Of a stretch of 38,881 nt of DNA, positions 9,270 to 21,200 are shown piece after piece. The stretch is from Chara braunii. Taxonomy: Eukaryota > Streptophyta > Charophyceae > Charales > Characeae. The notes under the pieces were generated by a model. The model was not told the DNA's origin, ran no database searches, and saw nothing but the letters and a program-made list of their open reading frames with translations. Numbering within the stretch: the stretch's first letter is position 1; the number at the start of each line of letters is the position of its first letter. The translations under genes were made by a program, and so were the position numbers. The stretch lies in the NCBI GenBank assembly GCA_003427395.1, contig BFEA01000373.1, positions 1,043,169 through 1,082,049 of the forward strand, in the 5' to 3' direction.

Positions 9270-9735
9270 ATAATTTGTCTTGTATAAATCTTGGTAAGTC
9301 ACTTTCTCTACGGGAAGCGCTGCCGAAATTTCTACAAAACCAAGGAGTTGGTCAGATTTCGTCTTTTTTTAATTTCAGTTTATCTGAGTTCATACATGAC
9401 TTAGTAAAAATCTTGAAAGTATCATTTTCTAAAGGGAGTGATGCCCAAATTTTTACTAATTCAAGGAGCTAGACGAAATTGAACCTTGAAAAATCAAAGT
9501 CAAAGTTACTTTAGATTCTGAACTTAGCTGTGTAAAAATTCTGGATTAACATTTTTTTAAAGAGAGTGCTGCCCGAAATTTTATTGATTCAGGGAGTTAA
9601 AAAAAAAATAATTTTTCAGAATTAGAGATTGCTTTTGTTTTCATATTTGAGTTAGTATAAATTATGAAAAGACACTTTTCCTACGAGAAGCGCTGCCGAA
9701 ATTTTCTTAGTTTTAAAGGAGATAAATTATATTTT
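9270..9735. repeat. Four diverged tandem units of 120-125 bp
   Basis: A block with core GGGAAGCGCTGCCGAAATTT begins near 9307 and recurs near 9427, 9551 and 9676, each followed by a CAAGGAGTTAG-like word. The regular period with drifting sequence indicates an old tandem array. Open frames through it are not conserved between units. Confidence 0.75.
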
Positions 9736-10400
9736 GACAGGTGGCGATTCTGACAATCCACTATGTATAGAGGATATTCTGCCTGGGTCTACCTTTCTTT
9801 GGACACTTGCTCAGAGGTAGGCTTAGGCTTAGTCCAGTAGAATGATTTTGAGCAAGAGCGTGATATAGAGATTATTCTCCATGGATTTATAGGTTTAGCT
9901 TGAGGATTGGCATGTCTTGTGTTACAGGTCCTCTTGATCGCTTGATTCAGGATTTGGGCTAGATTTAGCTTGATCCCAAGAGGATCATCTTCTATTATCA
10001 CTGATGACAGGTCGGTTGTCGATTCGACAGTTTACGATTCAACTCCAATTCACTTTTGTCACTCAACCTAAAGACTTATGGTTTGAATTGTTTAGTTCTG
10101 TTTTCGCTCGGACTTTAATTGAATGACCATTTAAGAAAAGTACTAAGTATTTTATTTTGAGGAGTTGCACAAGAGTGAGGCTTGCATGGTTAAAACGAGG
10201 GGTGTGAGTGCAGAGAATGGTTGAAGTTGACCCCGTGTAGTGCATGAATTTTTGGTTGAATCTTTGATGTGATTGCAGGTATGTTTGGTGGTTCGGACTT
10301 TGGATTTGACTGTCTACGATCACATACATATATAGGGTTGAGAAGAGCCCCGGTGTGATTGTGAGAGTGATCGTCACATATTTATAACCCTCTATATATA
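9736..10400. other. No gene recognised; TATATA-rich words at the right
   Basis: A+T-leaning DNA. Two TATATAGGGTTGA-like words (about 10327 and 10394) precede the duplicated block that follows. They could be TATA boxes, but no transcript is evident. Confidence 0.4.
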
Positions 10401-10872
10401 GGGTTGAAGAGATTGTATTTTTGAGAGAAAAAGGGAGGTCCCTTGTTATCCTTTATTTTTTAGAGCTTTTATAGTTGGACGTTGTAGTCCGTGACAGCCG
10501 TCAAAGTCAAACCCCTTGATTTCTCTCCAAACCCTAGATGATGAATCTGGTCTCCGGGGCGATAAGAGACGATTGTCATCACAGGCATGAACCTATGTAC
10601 CACCCACTGCGCGCCCTACTGTGACCGCGTGTAAGGGTTGAAGAAATTATGTTTTTGAGAGAAAAAGGGAGGTCCTCTGTTATCCTTTGCTTTTTAGAGC
10701 GGAGGTCCCCTGTTATCCTTTACTTTTTAGAGCTTTTATAGTTGGACGTTGTAGTCCGTAACAACCGTCAAAGTCAAACCCCTTGATTTCTCTCCAGACC
10801 CTAGATGAATCTCGTCTCCGGGGCGATAAGAGATGATTGTCATCACAAGTATGAACCTGTATACCACCCACT
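10401..10872. repeat. Tandem duplication, about 209 and 238 bp copies
   Basis: Copy one (10401-10609) and copy two (10635-10872) share most of their sequence, from GGGTTGAAGA through to ACCACCCACT. Copy two is longer because a roughly 32-base word (GGAGGTCC...TTTAGAGC) is itself repeated (about 10668-10732). Each copy carries AAACCCTAGA, a telo-box-like word. Confidence 0.85.
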
Positions 10873-12380
10873 CTCCGCAGGGTGTAGAAGCAGTTGGCGC
10901 TTGTCCAACGTTGAGAGATCATTCCCTCAAGGTGCGTGTCAGACGACACTCGAGTGTCGAATGCGACCCTCGAAAATAACGAGGACTGCATGAGTATGGG
11001 TACTACATAGTACGCCATCATTTCGACTGCTTGCATATGCTTGCATTGCGAGTCGATATGAGATTAGCCTTGCATCCGCGCGATTTTATACTAAGTCTCA
11101 CGCGCGACGCCTATCCGATTTCCGCATTGGAGAGTTATGGGATGACTACAAAGGGACTAAGAGTGTTGTCGCGTTGTTTGTTCTATGTCATTCTATATAT
11201 CTATGTGTATGTGTGTGTGTTTTTATTTTTATATTACTGAAAGTGGTGTACGCGTGGTGTGTAGGATGCGTTCTAGTCGACCGATGACGAGTCACACTTG
11301 GGACCTCAGCCCCCCAAAGCGTCGGCTTGCGTGCGGGTCCGATAGAGCCGTAAAACCGCGCGTACCCCCTATGCTACAGCGAACGAGAAACGCCCTCGGC
11401 TGGTCCACCTCTGCGATTGCAGCTGATTAGCTTTCGTACTGTGGACTGGTAGCTCGGCGGGGATACGACCACTGAAGGGAGGTGACAACTCCTGTAAGGT
11501 GGAGGTAAGTCGTGCCTCGCGTAGGCCCTATCTTGTCGTAGGGGCTCGCGAAAGGTATGGCTGGCGCACTCGGCCGGAGCGGCTTGCGGAAGCTCCATGT
11601 GTATTTGCACTGAGGAAGTAGACCAATTCCTGCGTGACGTGGCCGGGAGGGTCCCGCCCCGCTTGTGCGGTGCCAGACTGATGCGCACGACAACGTCCTC
11701 CTCTTCAGCGCGACAAGGTGAGATTACAACACCATAGAAATATATTGTATAATCTTGGACGTAATGCCCACGTGTGAAGGTTACGAGGATCTTCGCGTTG
11801 TGATTCCCCGCACCCTGTGCATCCTCTATTCTGATTACCTCGCCTCCCTCCCTCACCACGATCTCGCTTTCCCCACATACATCGCATCGTCCATTACACT
11901 CAGCTCCCCACCAGGGATCGAAAGCAAAATCGCTTTCTGCCACCCCTCCCGCAAGCTCACCCCCCTCCACCTCCTCTCGTCATCAGGCTACCTTTCCTCG
12001 GCAACCTTAAGATCGGAGTCACGAATGCCACCTGGATGACTTCCATACTCTCATCTTACAGTAAGTGGCACGTGTCAACTCTGCGTCGATTGCAGGAGAT
12101 CAACGGATGATTGAAGGAGCAAGCAGGAACTTGCTCAAGATTGGAACCCTCTGGACGTCACATATGTGACGAACTACTTTCGTCAACACCGCGATCTTCG
12201 GCGCGAGGCTACGTCGGGTGTTGAAACGGGTTTGAGTCGGGATGGCTTGGTGAATTGCGCGGATGCTCTTGCCTTACACGTCCTTGTGCTTTCCCGTCCT
12301 TTTGGAAGGAGAGGAGGGATGGCGTGGTTCCGAGACGGTTGGTAGTTGATCGCGCCTTAGAGAGCGCGACGAATAACTGT
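10873..12380. other. Intergenic with unassigned short frames
   Basis: A 16-bp palindrome lies at 10944-10959 and a short TG tract near 11205-11222. A minus frame (11374-11970) and an overlapping plus frame (11755-12039) are open for 198 and 94 codons, but neither shows a domain. They cannot both be real, and I call neither. Confidence 0.35.
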
Positions 12381-12460
12381 TGTCATAGCTGCTTTCTTGT
12401 TATGTTGTGGGAATGGAAAATGTCATAGCTGCTTTCTTGTTATGATGTGGGAATGGGAAA
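12381..12460. repeat. 40-bp direct tandem duplication
   Basis: TGTCATAGCTGCTTTCTTGT starts at 12381 and again at 12421. The two 40-base copies differ at two or three positions, so the duplication is recent. Confidence 0.9.
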
Positions 12461-13282
12461 TTTTTGGCCCGATAGTCGCGCGGGAAAATGTTTTTGGATT
12501 TTCAACTGATGTTGAGCCTTCTATTTAAATTTTATAGTATATAGATAGATTGTATACATTATATATAAATATACATTATACATAGTAATAAATATATATT
12601 CACATACTCTCGAGAATTGCTTCGTTCAAATTGTTTTTTTTGCAACTAGGAATTAGAATTAGGAATTTAGGCGCGCCTCAATTTCCGTTGAACTGCCCTT
12701 CTTGCTTGCGCACGCCATGTCGCGTCAAGATTTGTGCTCTGATTTCTCCGCGCCTTAATCCTGAGTTTAACTATACATTTTGTTTTGGCGGGCATAATTG
12801 CAATTGTAATTCCCTCACTCTTGGTACCTTTTGTGGCGCATTTGTGCGCGCGTACTTCTTCCTCTGTCCTATTGGCTTGGACTCATGCATGACAGGATCG
12901 ATGTGTGGAGTGAGGCTACGTCCCCCAAGCCACGGCCTGGCCATGCAGTCGTAGGCACTCCCTTCCTCCTTCTTCCCTGTACTCAGACACAATCCCAGGT
13001 ATCCGACGCACACACATGCATGCTATAAATTTTGTAAGCGTGATTAACTCCCTCTCTAAGCATTTTTGGAAGTTAGGGCGGTCGAGAGGATCGGCTAACG
13101 AGTGGAAGCTGGCAGGTGAGTAGAGAGTTGGGCGATCCGACGAGCTGATGCTGAGTGTGCAGGGTTGACGTGGGGCCACGACGGACTGTGGCACACGGGC
13201 GAACCTTGCTAACATGCTTTGATCAAGCGGGGTGACAACTCTGTGTGGGTGCGAGGCAACAGATTGCCAGCATCGGGTGATG
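12461..13282. other. A+T-rich stretch and unassigned DNA
   Basis: The stretch 12528-12605 is almost pure A/T with many TATATA words. The rest has no domain-bearing frame. Confidence 0.5.
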
Positions 13283-13323
13283 AGAAGAGAGAGAGAGAGA
13301 GAGAGAGATGGGAGAGAGAGAGA
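13283..13323. repeat. (GA)n microsatellite
   Basis: About 18 GA units interrupted by TGG. Confidence 0.9.
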
Positions 13324-13790
13324 CGGGAAGTGTGCGATGAGTTTCCTATTCTATCCCTCTAAGCCATTTTGATTCTTCCTCTTCCTTCTGAGCAATTTTG
13401 GTATTCGGCGCAAGTCGCCCCTCTTTTTCTTTCTGGATCGGCCTTTCCGACCCTTTCGGACTTGTCATTTGTTTTTTTCTATTGACGTGTATGTTTTCAT
13501 TTGCTTTCCTCGGGTGTCAATGAATGGTTGTCTCCCTCCGCTCCGCTTCTGTCTCTTGATGGGTCTAATTGATTGATCCCCGGCGATTGGCCTTTGCGTG
13601 ATTTCAAACTGAGGGGCCAATGAAGTGTTGCATGAACCTTGATTCAAAGCTAAATGCGTGGATGATAGGCGTAATCCTGCTTGTGCATGAATTGGATAGG
13701 CATAATAGACTATCGAAAGGATGCCTCATTATAGGATGATCCGTTTTGTGAGCCATTGGTTTCCGATCCTCTGATCAAAGGATAGGGCTT

Positions 13791-14480
13791 GTGTATACGC
13801 GTGTAAGTTTGGTCGGAGATGATCGTTGTCTACACGCGCGTCCGCGAAATCTGAACTCGACTAAAATCTCGAATGGCCGATATTCCACCCCAACTTGCAA
13901 CATGAATGTCGACGCCCCCGTTTACATCACTGACCGTGAGTGCTTGAGGGATCGAGAATTTCTGGGATATTGGGAGCTCTCTCGCTTGTCTGCACGACCC
14001 AGGACGGAAACCTTGAACTTCCCTTACTTAACGGGGAACGAACGAATCTGCGAGTGGGACCTCGACCAGGCCTTGGGACGTATTCCCTATCTGCCCCACT
14101 ACTCTAACCCATGCATGTGTCACGTCGTCGCGAAACCAGGGATCATCATTATAGGGACCGAGTTCCCTCCCTATCACCACATCCTACCCTACCACTCCCT
14201 CACAACCGTCCCTTGGCCCGCCATCGCCCCCTACTGGCCCCAACCCCCGTGCTCGGAGTGCCTGCAGGACCACGAATACCGAGCTTCCGGCTTCATCCGA
14301 CGAATCCACTCGGAGGAAGAACGACTAGCGCACATCCTTCGACTAAGGCCAGCCGCGTCCGATTCCGAGGCCTACGATGTTCGGTGTCGACGTCGGGTCC
14401 ATCAGCGAGATACCCATAGCGTCCCGATGGTTCACCATATACACGTCCGACCCATGCGACGGAACCACTGGAGGCGATAA
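13791..14480 (+). CDS. Hypothetical 229-residue protein, possibly an exon or remnant
   Basis: The longest non-repetitive, non-transposon frame in the left half. Composition is protein-like: Trp and Tyr are frequent, and hydrophobics and charges are well mixed. A Cys pair (PCSECLQDH, about residues 160-168) and an earlier CMC (near residue 108) hint at metal or disulfide chemistry but match no family I know. The tail (about residues 195-229) is rich in His and Arg. The Met at 13791 is the first in frame; no upstream signal supports it. It could be an exon of a split gene, part of an unrecognised element, or chance. Confidence 0.3.
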   Translation: MYTRVSLVGDDRCLHARPRNLNSTKISNGRYSTPTCNMNVDAPVYITDRECLRDREFLGYWELSRLSARPRTETLNFPYLTGNERICEWDLDQALGRIPYLPHYSNPCMCHVVAKPGIIIIGTEFPPYHHILPYHSLTTVPWPAIAPYWPQPPCSECLQDHEYRASGFIRRIHSEEERLAHILRLRPAASDSEAYDVRCRRRVHQRDTHSVPMVHHIHVRPMRRNHWRR

Positions 14481-15077
14481 CCCCGCATTCCCAGGCCTAC
14501 AACAGGATTACGATCCGCACCTAACCTCCTCCTGCATTTGCATCCCTAAAACTTGTCACAAGAAATCTCAGTTCCGACCTAAGACTCCACCCCCACTTTC
14601 CAAAAATCCTTGGCACACCCCTTTTCGCACTTCCACGCCCACCCACACTCCGATCAGGAAGTCACGTTGGGCGTGAGGTTGGGTGTCACATCTGTAGCTG
14701 GGGAAGGACTGGTGACCCTTAGCAAAAAATTGAGGGGGTGTGACTGGAACCACTCGCTAAAGGACCGTTGTCAGGCAGCTCAAGCCTATGGCCATCCTTT
14801 ACTTTCTTTGAAAAATCTACAGTTGGCAGTTGGACTTATCACAAACATCTGTATTCAGAAACAGTTTTGTGTCACAAGCTGGGCCGGTGAGAGAAGGTTG
14901 ACTAATGGCAAATGAGGCACGGAAAGAGATTCAGTTCTGAGGATAACTTTTAAGAGTACGGACCAAGAATCGAGACTTGCCAAAAATGGACGATGACCGA
15001 GGAGGATTTTGAGAGGCGGCCACGATATACTGGAACCAGCGACAAGTCACTGGAAATTAAGGCCAACTATGAGCGCC
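14481..15077. other. No feature recognised
   Basis: Pro/Thr-rich short frames at the left are probably a continuation of the C-rich stretch. Nothing else is seen. Confidence 0.4.
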
Positions 15078-15212
15078 TCAGCGGACTGCTTTTTCCACAT
15101 GGGCCTTATTTTCCATGAGCACGACGGCGGACTGCTTTTCCCGCGTGGGCCTCATTTTCCATAGCGCGTCGATGGACTGTTTTTTTCTGCATGGGCCTTA
15201 TTATCCATATGC
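15078..15212. repeat. Three tandem units of 45-46 bp
   Basis: GGACTGCTTTTTCCACATGG starts at 15083, with diverged copies at 15129 and 15174. Each is followed by GGGCCTTATTTTCCAT or a close variant. Confidence 0.85.
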
Positions 15213-15302
15213 AAGTTGGTGAACTGCATTTACAAGGCCAGAAATTAGACTGGAAAATCAAGTATGGTACCTGGTATTTTTCCTTTCCCAACACTATGGT
15301 TC

Positions 15303-15515
15303 GCTTGGTGCCACACATGATTTTTCGGCGCCCAAATGGGCTCGAGACTAGGCTTGGGCAGAGCCTCAATACCGGGGCGCTGCAAATCCCTCCACAACCG
15401 ACACTTTGGACTGCTTGGTGCCACACATAACTTTTTGGGGCCCAAGTGGGCTCGGGATTAGGTTCAGACACAACCTCGGTACCGGGGCACTGCAAATCTC
15501 CCGACAACCGTCAAT
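15303..15515. repeat. Two tandem units of 110 bp
   Basis: GCTTGGTGCCACACAT occurs at 15303 and 15413. Both copies continue through GCCCAARTGGGCTCG and ACCGGGGC to CAACCG. Identity is roughly 80% by eye. Confidence 0.85.
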
Positions 15516-15944
15516 GTTTCGAGGCACCGAAGTGTTGAGGTTTACGTCGTGTTGTGCCCGACAAACTTTATAAGCCCAATTCGGCCCGATGGCTGGACAC
15601 TTCGGACTTGCACGCGTACTAGCACACGAGGTGTGCTAGCCTTCGGACACACGGGGAGCAGAAGAAGACGGACCAAGGACGCACATACCAGCGCATGATG
15701 ATGAGTGCGCAATATTTGAGCATTCGGTAATCATCCATTCAGGATCAGGAGTGCACGGTAACCTACGCACGACAACGGGGGAAAGTTCCTCAATCACGCA
15801 CAAAGAGGCGCACCGAAGGGGTATATGTTTTTACCTAATCAGGATACGGAAAGATCAATCAGTCTTCCAATCACGGGCGGAAGTGGGGAGATATACATGG
15901 CACACGGTTACTGAAATGCACGAAGCGGCCCGTGGAACGTACAA
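15516..15944. other. Unassigned, with one perfect hairpin
   Basis: CTAGCACAC (15619-15627) pairs exactly with GTGTGCTAG (15631-15639) around a 3-base loop, flanked on both sides by TTCGGAC words. No gene is seen. Confidence 0.5.
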
Positions 15945-16560
15945 TTTGGAGTATTTTTCCCGTTGGCCTACGTATGGCGTAATGGCAAAACAGGAACACA
16001 CACCAAATCGGCACGGCGATTGTTTCACAATCAAAATGATTTTTCCTAATTTCCAAGTATTTTTCCTGGAAAGATCACTACAAGACCTCAAATTCTCATA
16101 GTCTTTGGCACATTCTTTCGAGTGACAAAAGTCGTAAAAGTTGTGAGTACTTTTTCCATTGACCTGCAAACGACATTGTGGTAAGATTGAAATATGGAAC
16201 GAATCGGGGCGGTGATTGTTTCACGGTCAAAAATAATTTTCCTAGTTTTTTATTTATTTTCCTGAAAAAATCAGGAGTATATCTATGATACTTTAAATTA
16301 TCAGAATCTTTGATATATTCTTTCGAGCGGGAACAATCACAGAAGTTTGAGTACTTCAACTTTTCCTGTTGACTTACAAACGACACTGTGGTAAAACTAG
16401 AATATGGAACGAATTGGCGCGATGATTGTTTCACGACCAAAATTATTTATTTATCTTTTTGGATATTTTTCTTGGATATTTTTCCTAGAAAGATCACGAC
16501 CTCATCTACCAACGCTGAAAATTTCAGAATTTTTGTGAATTATTATGAGCGCAAAAAATT
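15945..16560. repeat. Three diverged tandem units of about 200 bp
   Basis: The word GATTGTTTCAC lies near 16018, 16214 and 16424, followed each time by TCAAAA/CCAAAA, a TTTTCCTNG word, GAAARATCA, and further on a TTCTTTCGAG word. Spacing is 196 and 210. The three short minus-strand frames here derive from the repeat. Confidence 0.75.
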
Positions 16561-16711
16561 GTCAAAGTCACTGCCTTTAACTTGCAGGACTAGACCCGCC
16601 CTTTCAACCTCTGATCGCCGCCGACCGCCCTCCCCCCAAGCGCGACCCTAACTCTCAGGAAAGACTAGTTTAATAAATGAACGAAGTTGCAGCCGCTCAA
16701 GCCGTATACAA

Positions 16712-16716
16712 GCACA

Positions 16717-16761
<45 letters not shown>
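16712..16761. repeat. (CA)n microsatellite
   Basis: About 22 CA units immediately left of the truncated LTR of element 1. It may mark the breakpoint that removed the LTR's first half. Confidence 0.95.
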
Positions 16762-16775
16762 ACCTTCTCCCTTAT

Positions 16776-17180
16776 GGACTTGGGCAACGCTGCCTGGAGG
16801 TGATGAGCAGCTGGGCGCTCAGCCTCGCTATGACGAGCAACCCGGCATGAGGAGGATGAAGAAGGGGGCGAAGGAGGAGAGTGGCGAGGTACCTACCTGG
16901 CTATGGTGGACACCATTTTCATCACCTTGTTGGGCGCTGCATCTGGAAGGCCCAGTTGGGGTAGTGCCGCACCAAGGAAGCTCAAGGCAGAGTCGGGCAT
17001 GTCGGTTTAGTCAGCAGCGGCATACCTGCTTTGAGTTGTCCTTTGGACAGGGGTGTAGCGGCATAGCTGCTTTTCGTTGTCCTTTCCACACGAGGGCAGA
17101 GTTCTCAGCAGTCCGCCATAGCCTAGGCATGTGAGAGGTGGAAGAAGGGGGGGAAGTCATAGCTATGGTGGACCTATTGT
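16776..17180 (+). repeat. 5' LTR of element 1, left-truncated
   Basis: These 405 bases match 21834-22238, also 405 bases, at about 90%. The 3' copy begins 504 bases earlier, after its polypurine tract, so the first half of this LTR is missing. The shared end is CCTATTGT rather than the usual CA, and no TGG primer-binding site follows directly. The terminus may therefore also be eroded. Confidence 0.75.
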
Positions 17181-17619
17181 GATGCCAGCAATAAGAGGGA
17201 ACTTCGGATATTGATTCTGGTTCATCCACTCATTGTTATTATTATTATTGGAAGAAGAATAAGATTGGCGAAATGAAGGAGGAGGAGGAAGATGAAGAGA
17301 GAAGGGCGGTTCGTCATTGGTCTTGCTGGTGTACATCTTCCTCTTCTTCTTTTTCTTCTTTTTCTTCTTCTTCTTTTTTCTCTTCTTTGGTCTTTTATCT
17401 CTTGGCAAGTGCTTTCATTTCTTTCGCAATTGGGTGGCATTGTCTTTCATTGTGAATTTGCACTTTAGGAATGACCAAGATCATAACAAATCCAACAATA
17501 GAGGAACCGAGTTTTGCATTCCTTTTCGTTTTTTTGTTCTTTGTGTGTTTCTCTGGATCGCCCTGGATCCAACAATCGAGGAACCGGTCTTCCTGCGAAC
17601 ACCGTAGGAAGACTGAAGC
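17181..17619 (+). other. Leader of element 1 with (TTC)n tract
   Basis: Non-coding leader between LTR and Gag remnant. A pyrimidine-rich TTC/TTT tract spans about 17337-17395; frames through it are low-complexity shadows. Confidence 0.5.
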
Positions 17620-18101
17620 ATGATCATTGGCACAAATACTGAGCCCGCCATATGGAGTTTCATTGAACTCCAAACAGTTACTGCAGGTTATGAAAGGATT
17701 GACCCGACTGAGTGGCTGAAAGAAACTCCTGTACGTACTTTTGAGGAACTCTTGAGGACCTTCCCATCACACAGTATCAAGATAAGCACGTTGCGCTCAA
17801 GGCAAGGCTAAAGCTTGAGGCCCTCGAGGGCCAAAAGTGGAGGACTTCCATGCAGGCTTTGGAGCAGCACGTAACTGGTTTGTTCACCACTCCAAACTTC
17901 GGATGGACTGATGTGTCTTGCATGGATGTAGTAATGGGAGTGGCCCCTGAAGACTATGTCTCTCGACTAGGACTCAAGGACCATACGACCTGGCGTGAGC
18001 TACTGACGGATCTAGCTATTAGACGAGATGCGCGAGTACCAGCGACTCTTTTGAGTGCAAACATTTTTTTGCAAATCAGTACGCAGGCGCAAGGAAGCTG
18101 A
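17620..18101 (+). pseudogene. Gag remnant of element 1
   Basis: Two adjacent frames (17620-17811 and 17850-18101) read like one Trp-containing, helix-rich, non-enzymatic polypeptide joined by a frameshift near 17775. They lie between leader and RT, where Gag belongs. Gag would form the particle and bind RNA. No CCHC zinc knuckle is present, and the reading dissolves after about 18070. Assignment is mainly positional. Confidence 0.5.
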
Positions 18102-18262
18102 GCATGTGCATGTAGCTCTTGTGATGCCTCTCCATGTGCCTTCTACTTTTGCTGCATTTTCTACCTCGGAAAGTAATTCTACTTTTACTATCTCTACTTC
18201 TATTTCATCTACTTCCACTGTAAAATAATCAGTCTACTTCTCATCCAAATGCTTCGAATTCG

Positions 18263-21200
18263 GTGGTAACTACTGTTAATTCTCAATCTGATTTTCTCTC
18301 TCCTGATGAGGATGATCCTCCACCGGAAGTCCCATTAAACATTCGTCGTCTATTCGATCGATTTCCTGAAGTTCTGGTTGAACCTCGTGGAGTCCGCGAG
18401 CGTCCGGTCAAACACAAGATCGAGATAATAAAAGGGAGTGTTCCTCCAAAGTGTTGCATCTATCGTATGGGACAAGGTGAGTTGGAGGAGTTGAGGAGGC
18501 AATATGTCGATATGATGGATCGTGGATGGATTAGGCCTAGTGAGTATGAGTTCGATGCACCTGTCCTGTTCGCGCCGAAGAAATGAGGCAAACCCCGGAT
18601 GTGTATTGACTGTCGTGGCGTAAACCGTATCATCCAAAAGAATGCTGATCCCTTGCCTCTCATAGATGATCTGCTAGATGCTGCAGGTGGGTGCAAGGTT
18701 TTCTCCAACATCGACCTCAAGTCTGACTACCACTAGATTGAAGTTGATCCGAGCGACTAGCACAAAACTGCATTCAAAACACGTGACTGGCTGTACGAAT
18801 TCATCGTTATGCCCTTCAGTCTTACGAATGCACAAGCCACATTTCACTGCCTCAGGGACAAGGTTCCCCTCCATCAGCTCAACATGTTTGTTGTTGTTTA
18901 TCTTGACGACATTCTGATTTTCAGCAAGTCCATGGAAGAGCACGTCAAGCACCTTTAGGAGGTTTTGCAAATCCTCAAGGAGGCACAACTGCACCTCAAC
19001 TTATAAAAATTTGAGTTTGGAAGGGACAGCGTCATCTATCTTGGGCACCGGTTATCTGCAAACGCCCTTGAGTCGGAGGCAACCAAGGTTGAGGTTGTAC
19101 AAAAGTGGCCTCAACCGGCGAACGTATGCGAAGTGCATTCTTTTCTTGGTTTGGCTTCGTATTATTGGAAGTTTGTGCCCAATTTTATGTCATTGCTCAC
19201 CCACTCTCAAGACTAATAAACAAAAATGTTGCCTACGCGTGGTGTACGAAGTGCGAGATTGCGTTCCAAGCCTTGAAAGAGGCTTTGGTAAGTTATCTTG
19301 TGCTCCGCATTGCGGATCTCAACCCCACGTTCGTGGTCACTATGGACGCGAGCCAGTATGAGATTGGTGCAATGCTGCAATGAGATGATGGCGATGGTCT
19401 GCGTCCGCTCCAGTATTACAGCAAATGCATGCCCAACCACAATGTAGCTACCTCCACGTATATGCGTGAGCTCTCTGCCTTGCGAGAAGCGCTCGCACAT
19501 TGGAAGCATTACCTCTTGGGTCGCCACTTTAAGGTCTACTCAGATCATCAGACCTTACAGTGGATCAAAATGCAAACTGACCTCTCTCCGACGTTGACCC
19601 GCTGGTTGCATGACATTGATGTTTACAATTTTGAACTGAAACACAAAAAACGTTGTTATAATCGTGTTGCTGATGCTTTGTCGCGTCATGCTGAGTTTTT
19701 GACTTGCCTTGTGAGCTCATATGACCTTCGAAGGAAACTGAAGGAGGATCTGGTCGAACACACTGCCAAGGATCCGGACCTTAGTCTCATCCTTGAGCAG
19801 CTCAAGGCCGACCCTAGCAGGCAGCCTGATTTTCACGAGTGCGAAGGTCTTGTATTCCGCCGGTATGGGAAGTTCGATCATTTGTGTGTACCCAACCATG
19901 CGCCTTTCCGGACTCATTTCTTGGATTTGGCACATGATCAGAGTGGACACTTCGCTTTTGAGAAGACTTATGAAAGTCTTTTGCAGCAATTTGATTGGGC
20001 GGGAATGAAGGGATCTGCTCAGAAATTTATTGCTCAATGATAAGTTTGTCAAAGAACCGAGGTCCATAGGCATAAGCCTTATGGTCTCCTGAAACCCCTC
20101 CTAATTTCTGATGGACCCGGTAAGTCGGTCTCTATCGATTTCACGGGCATGGGAAAGGTGAGCGAGGGCAGACATTCACAAGTCATGGTTATTGTGGATC
20201 GTTTTTCCAAATATTTGAATTGATTCCTCTACCTCTTAATGCACCAACTGAGCTTGTGATCGAAAAATCTCACCAGTTGTACATTCTGCAATATGGACCC
20301 CCGAAAACTCGTGTGAGTGATCGGGACACCAGGTTCATTAGTGTTGATTAGAAGGACTTCACTTCTCAGATTTACGACATTAAACTCAACAAGACCTTTG
20401 GTCGACACCCCAAAGTCAATGGATTGGCCGCGAAAATTAACCAGACTGTCATCCAACTACTTCGCATGTTAATTGTTCCAGATCAGAACACGTGGGATAA
20501 GGAGTTACACAAAGTGAAGGAGTTGTACAACAACTCCATCCACTCTGTAACTCGCGTGACACCGAATCAGTTGCAATATGGTTGGCAGCTGCGCAATCCT
20601 CTCTCCTATCCGTTCCCCGAACGGTCACCTGGTCTGACGCCTGGCATGCCTAGCTACAATGCCAAGTATGCACGCTTGCTCAAAGTTGTTATCGCAGCAA
20701 TGAACAAGTGTCAGCATGCCATGATTAAACATGCTAACAAGTCGCGCAAAGGAGGGAACTTCGAAGTAGGAAGTTATGTCTAGGTCAAAATGTCTGAGTT
20801 TTCTTATGAAGAAGGCGTATCACGAAAACTTCTTCCACTGTACTATGGCCCTTGGCAGGTTCTAAAGGTGGTTGGGGATGATTTTGACCCCTTCATATGT
20901 GATTGACGTGCCTCCTCATCTGCACACATATTCGGTCTTTCACGCATCCAAACAGTTTCCACACATCGACAATGAGACTTTTCCCTTTCGGGATCCCATG
21001 ATACCTCGTCCTATCAACGACGACCATGAGATAGACATAATCGTTTCCCATGAAGGAAAAGGGAGTAACAGACAGTACAAGGTTCACTTCCTCAATCACC
21101 CGTTGAACAAGTTCTTCTGGATCAACCGAAAAAAACTGTTAAAAAATGCTCCCCGTGTTGTTAACGTTTATGAACGACAGATCACTGATGGACAAACTGC

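Noticed and set aside
11374-11970. 198-codon minus frame and overlapping plus frame 11755-12039
   Set aside because: They overlap on opposite strands, show no domain, and have no supporting signals.
16776-17180. Solo LTR unrelated to element 1
   Set aside because: It has the same length and about 90% identity with the end of the 3' LTR and lies in the correct place and orientation.
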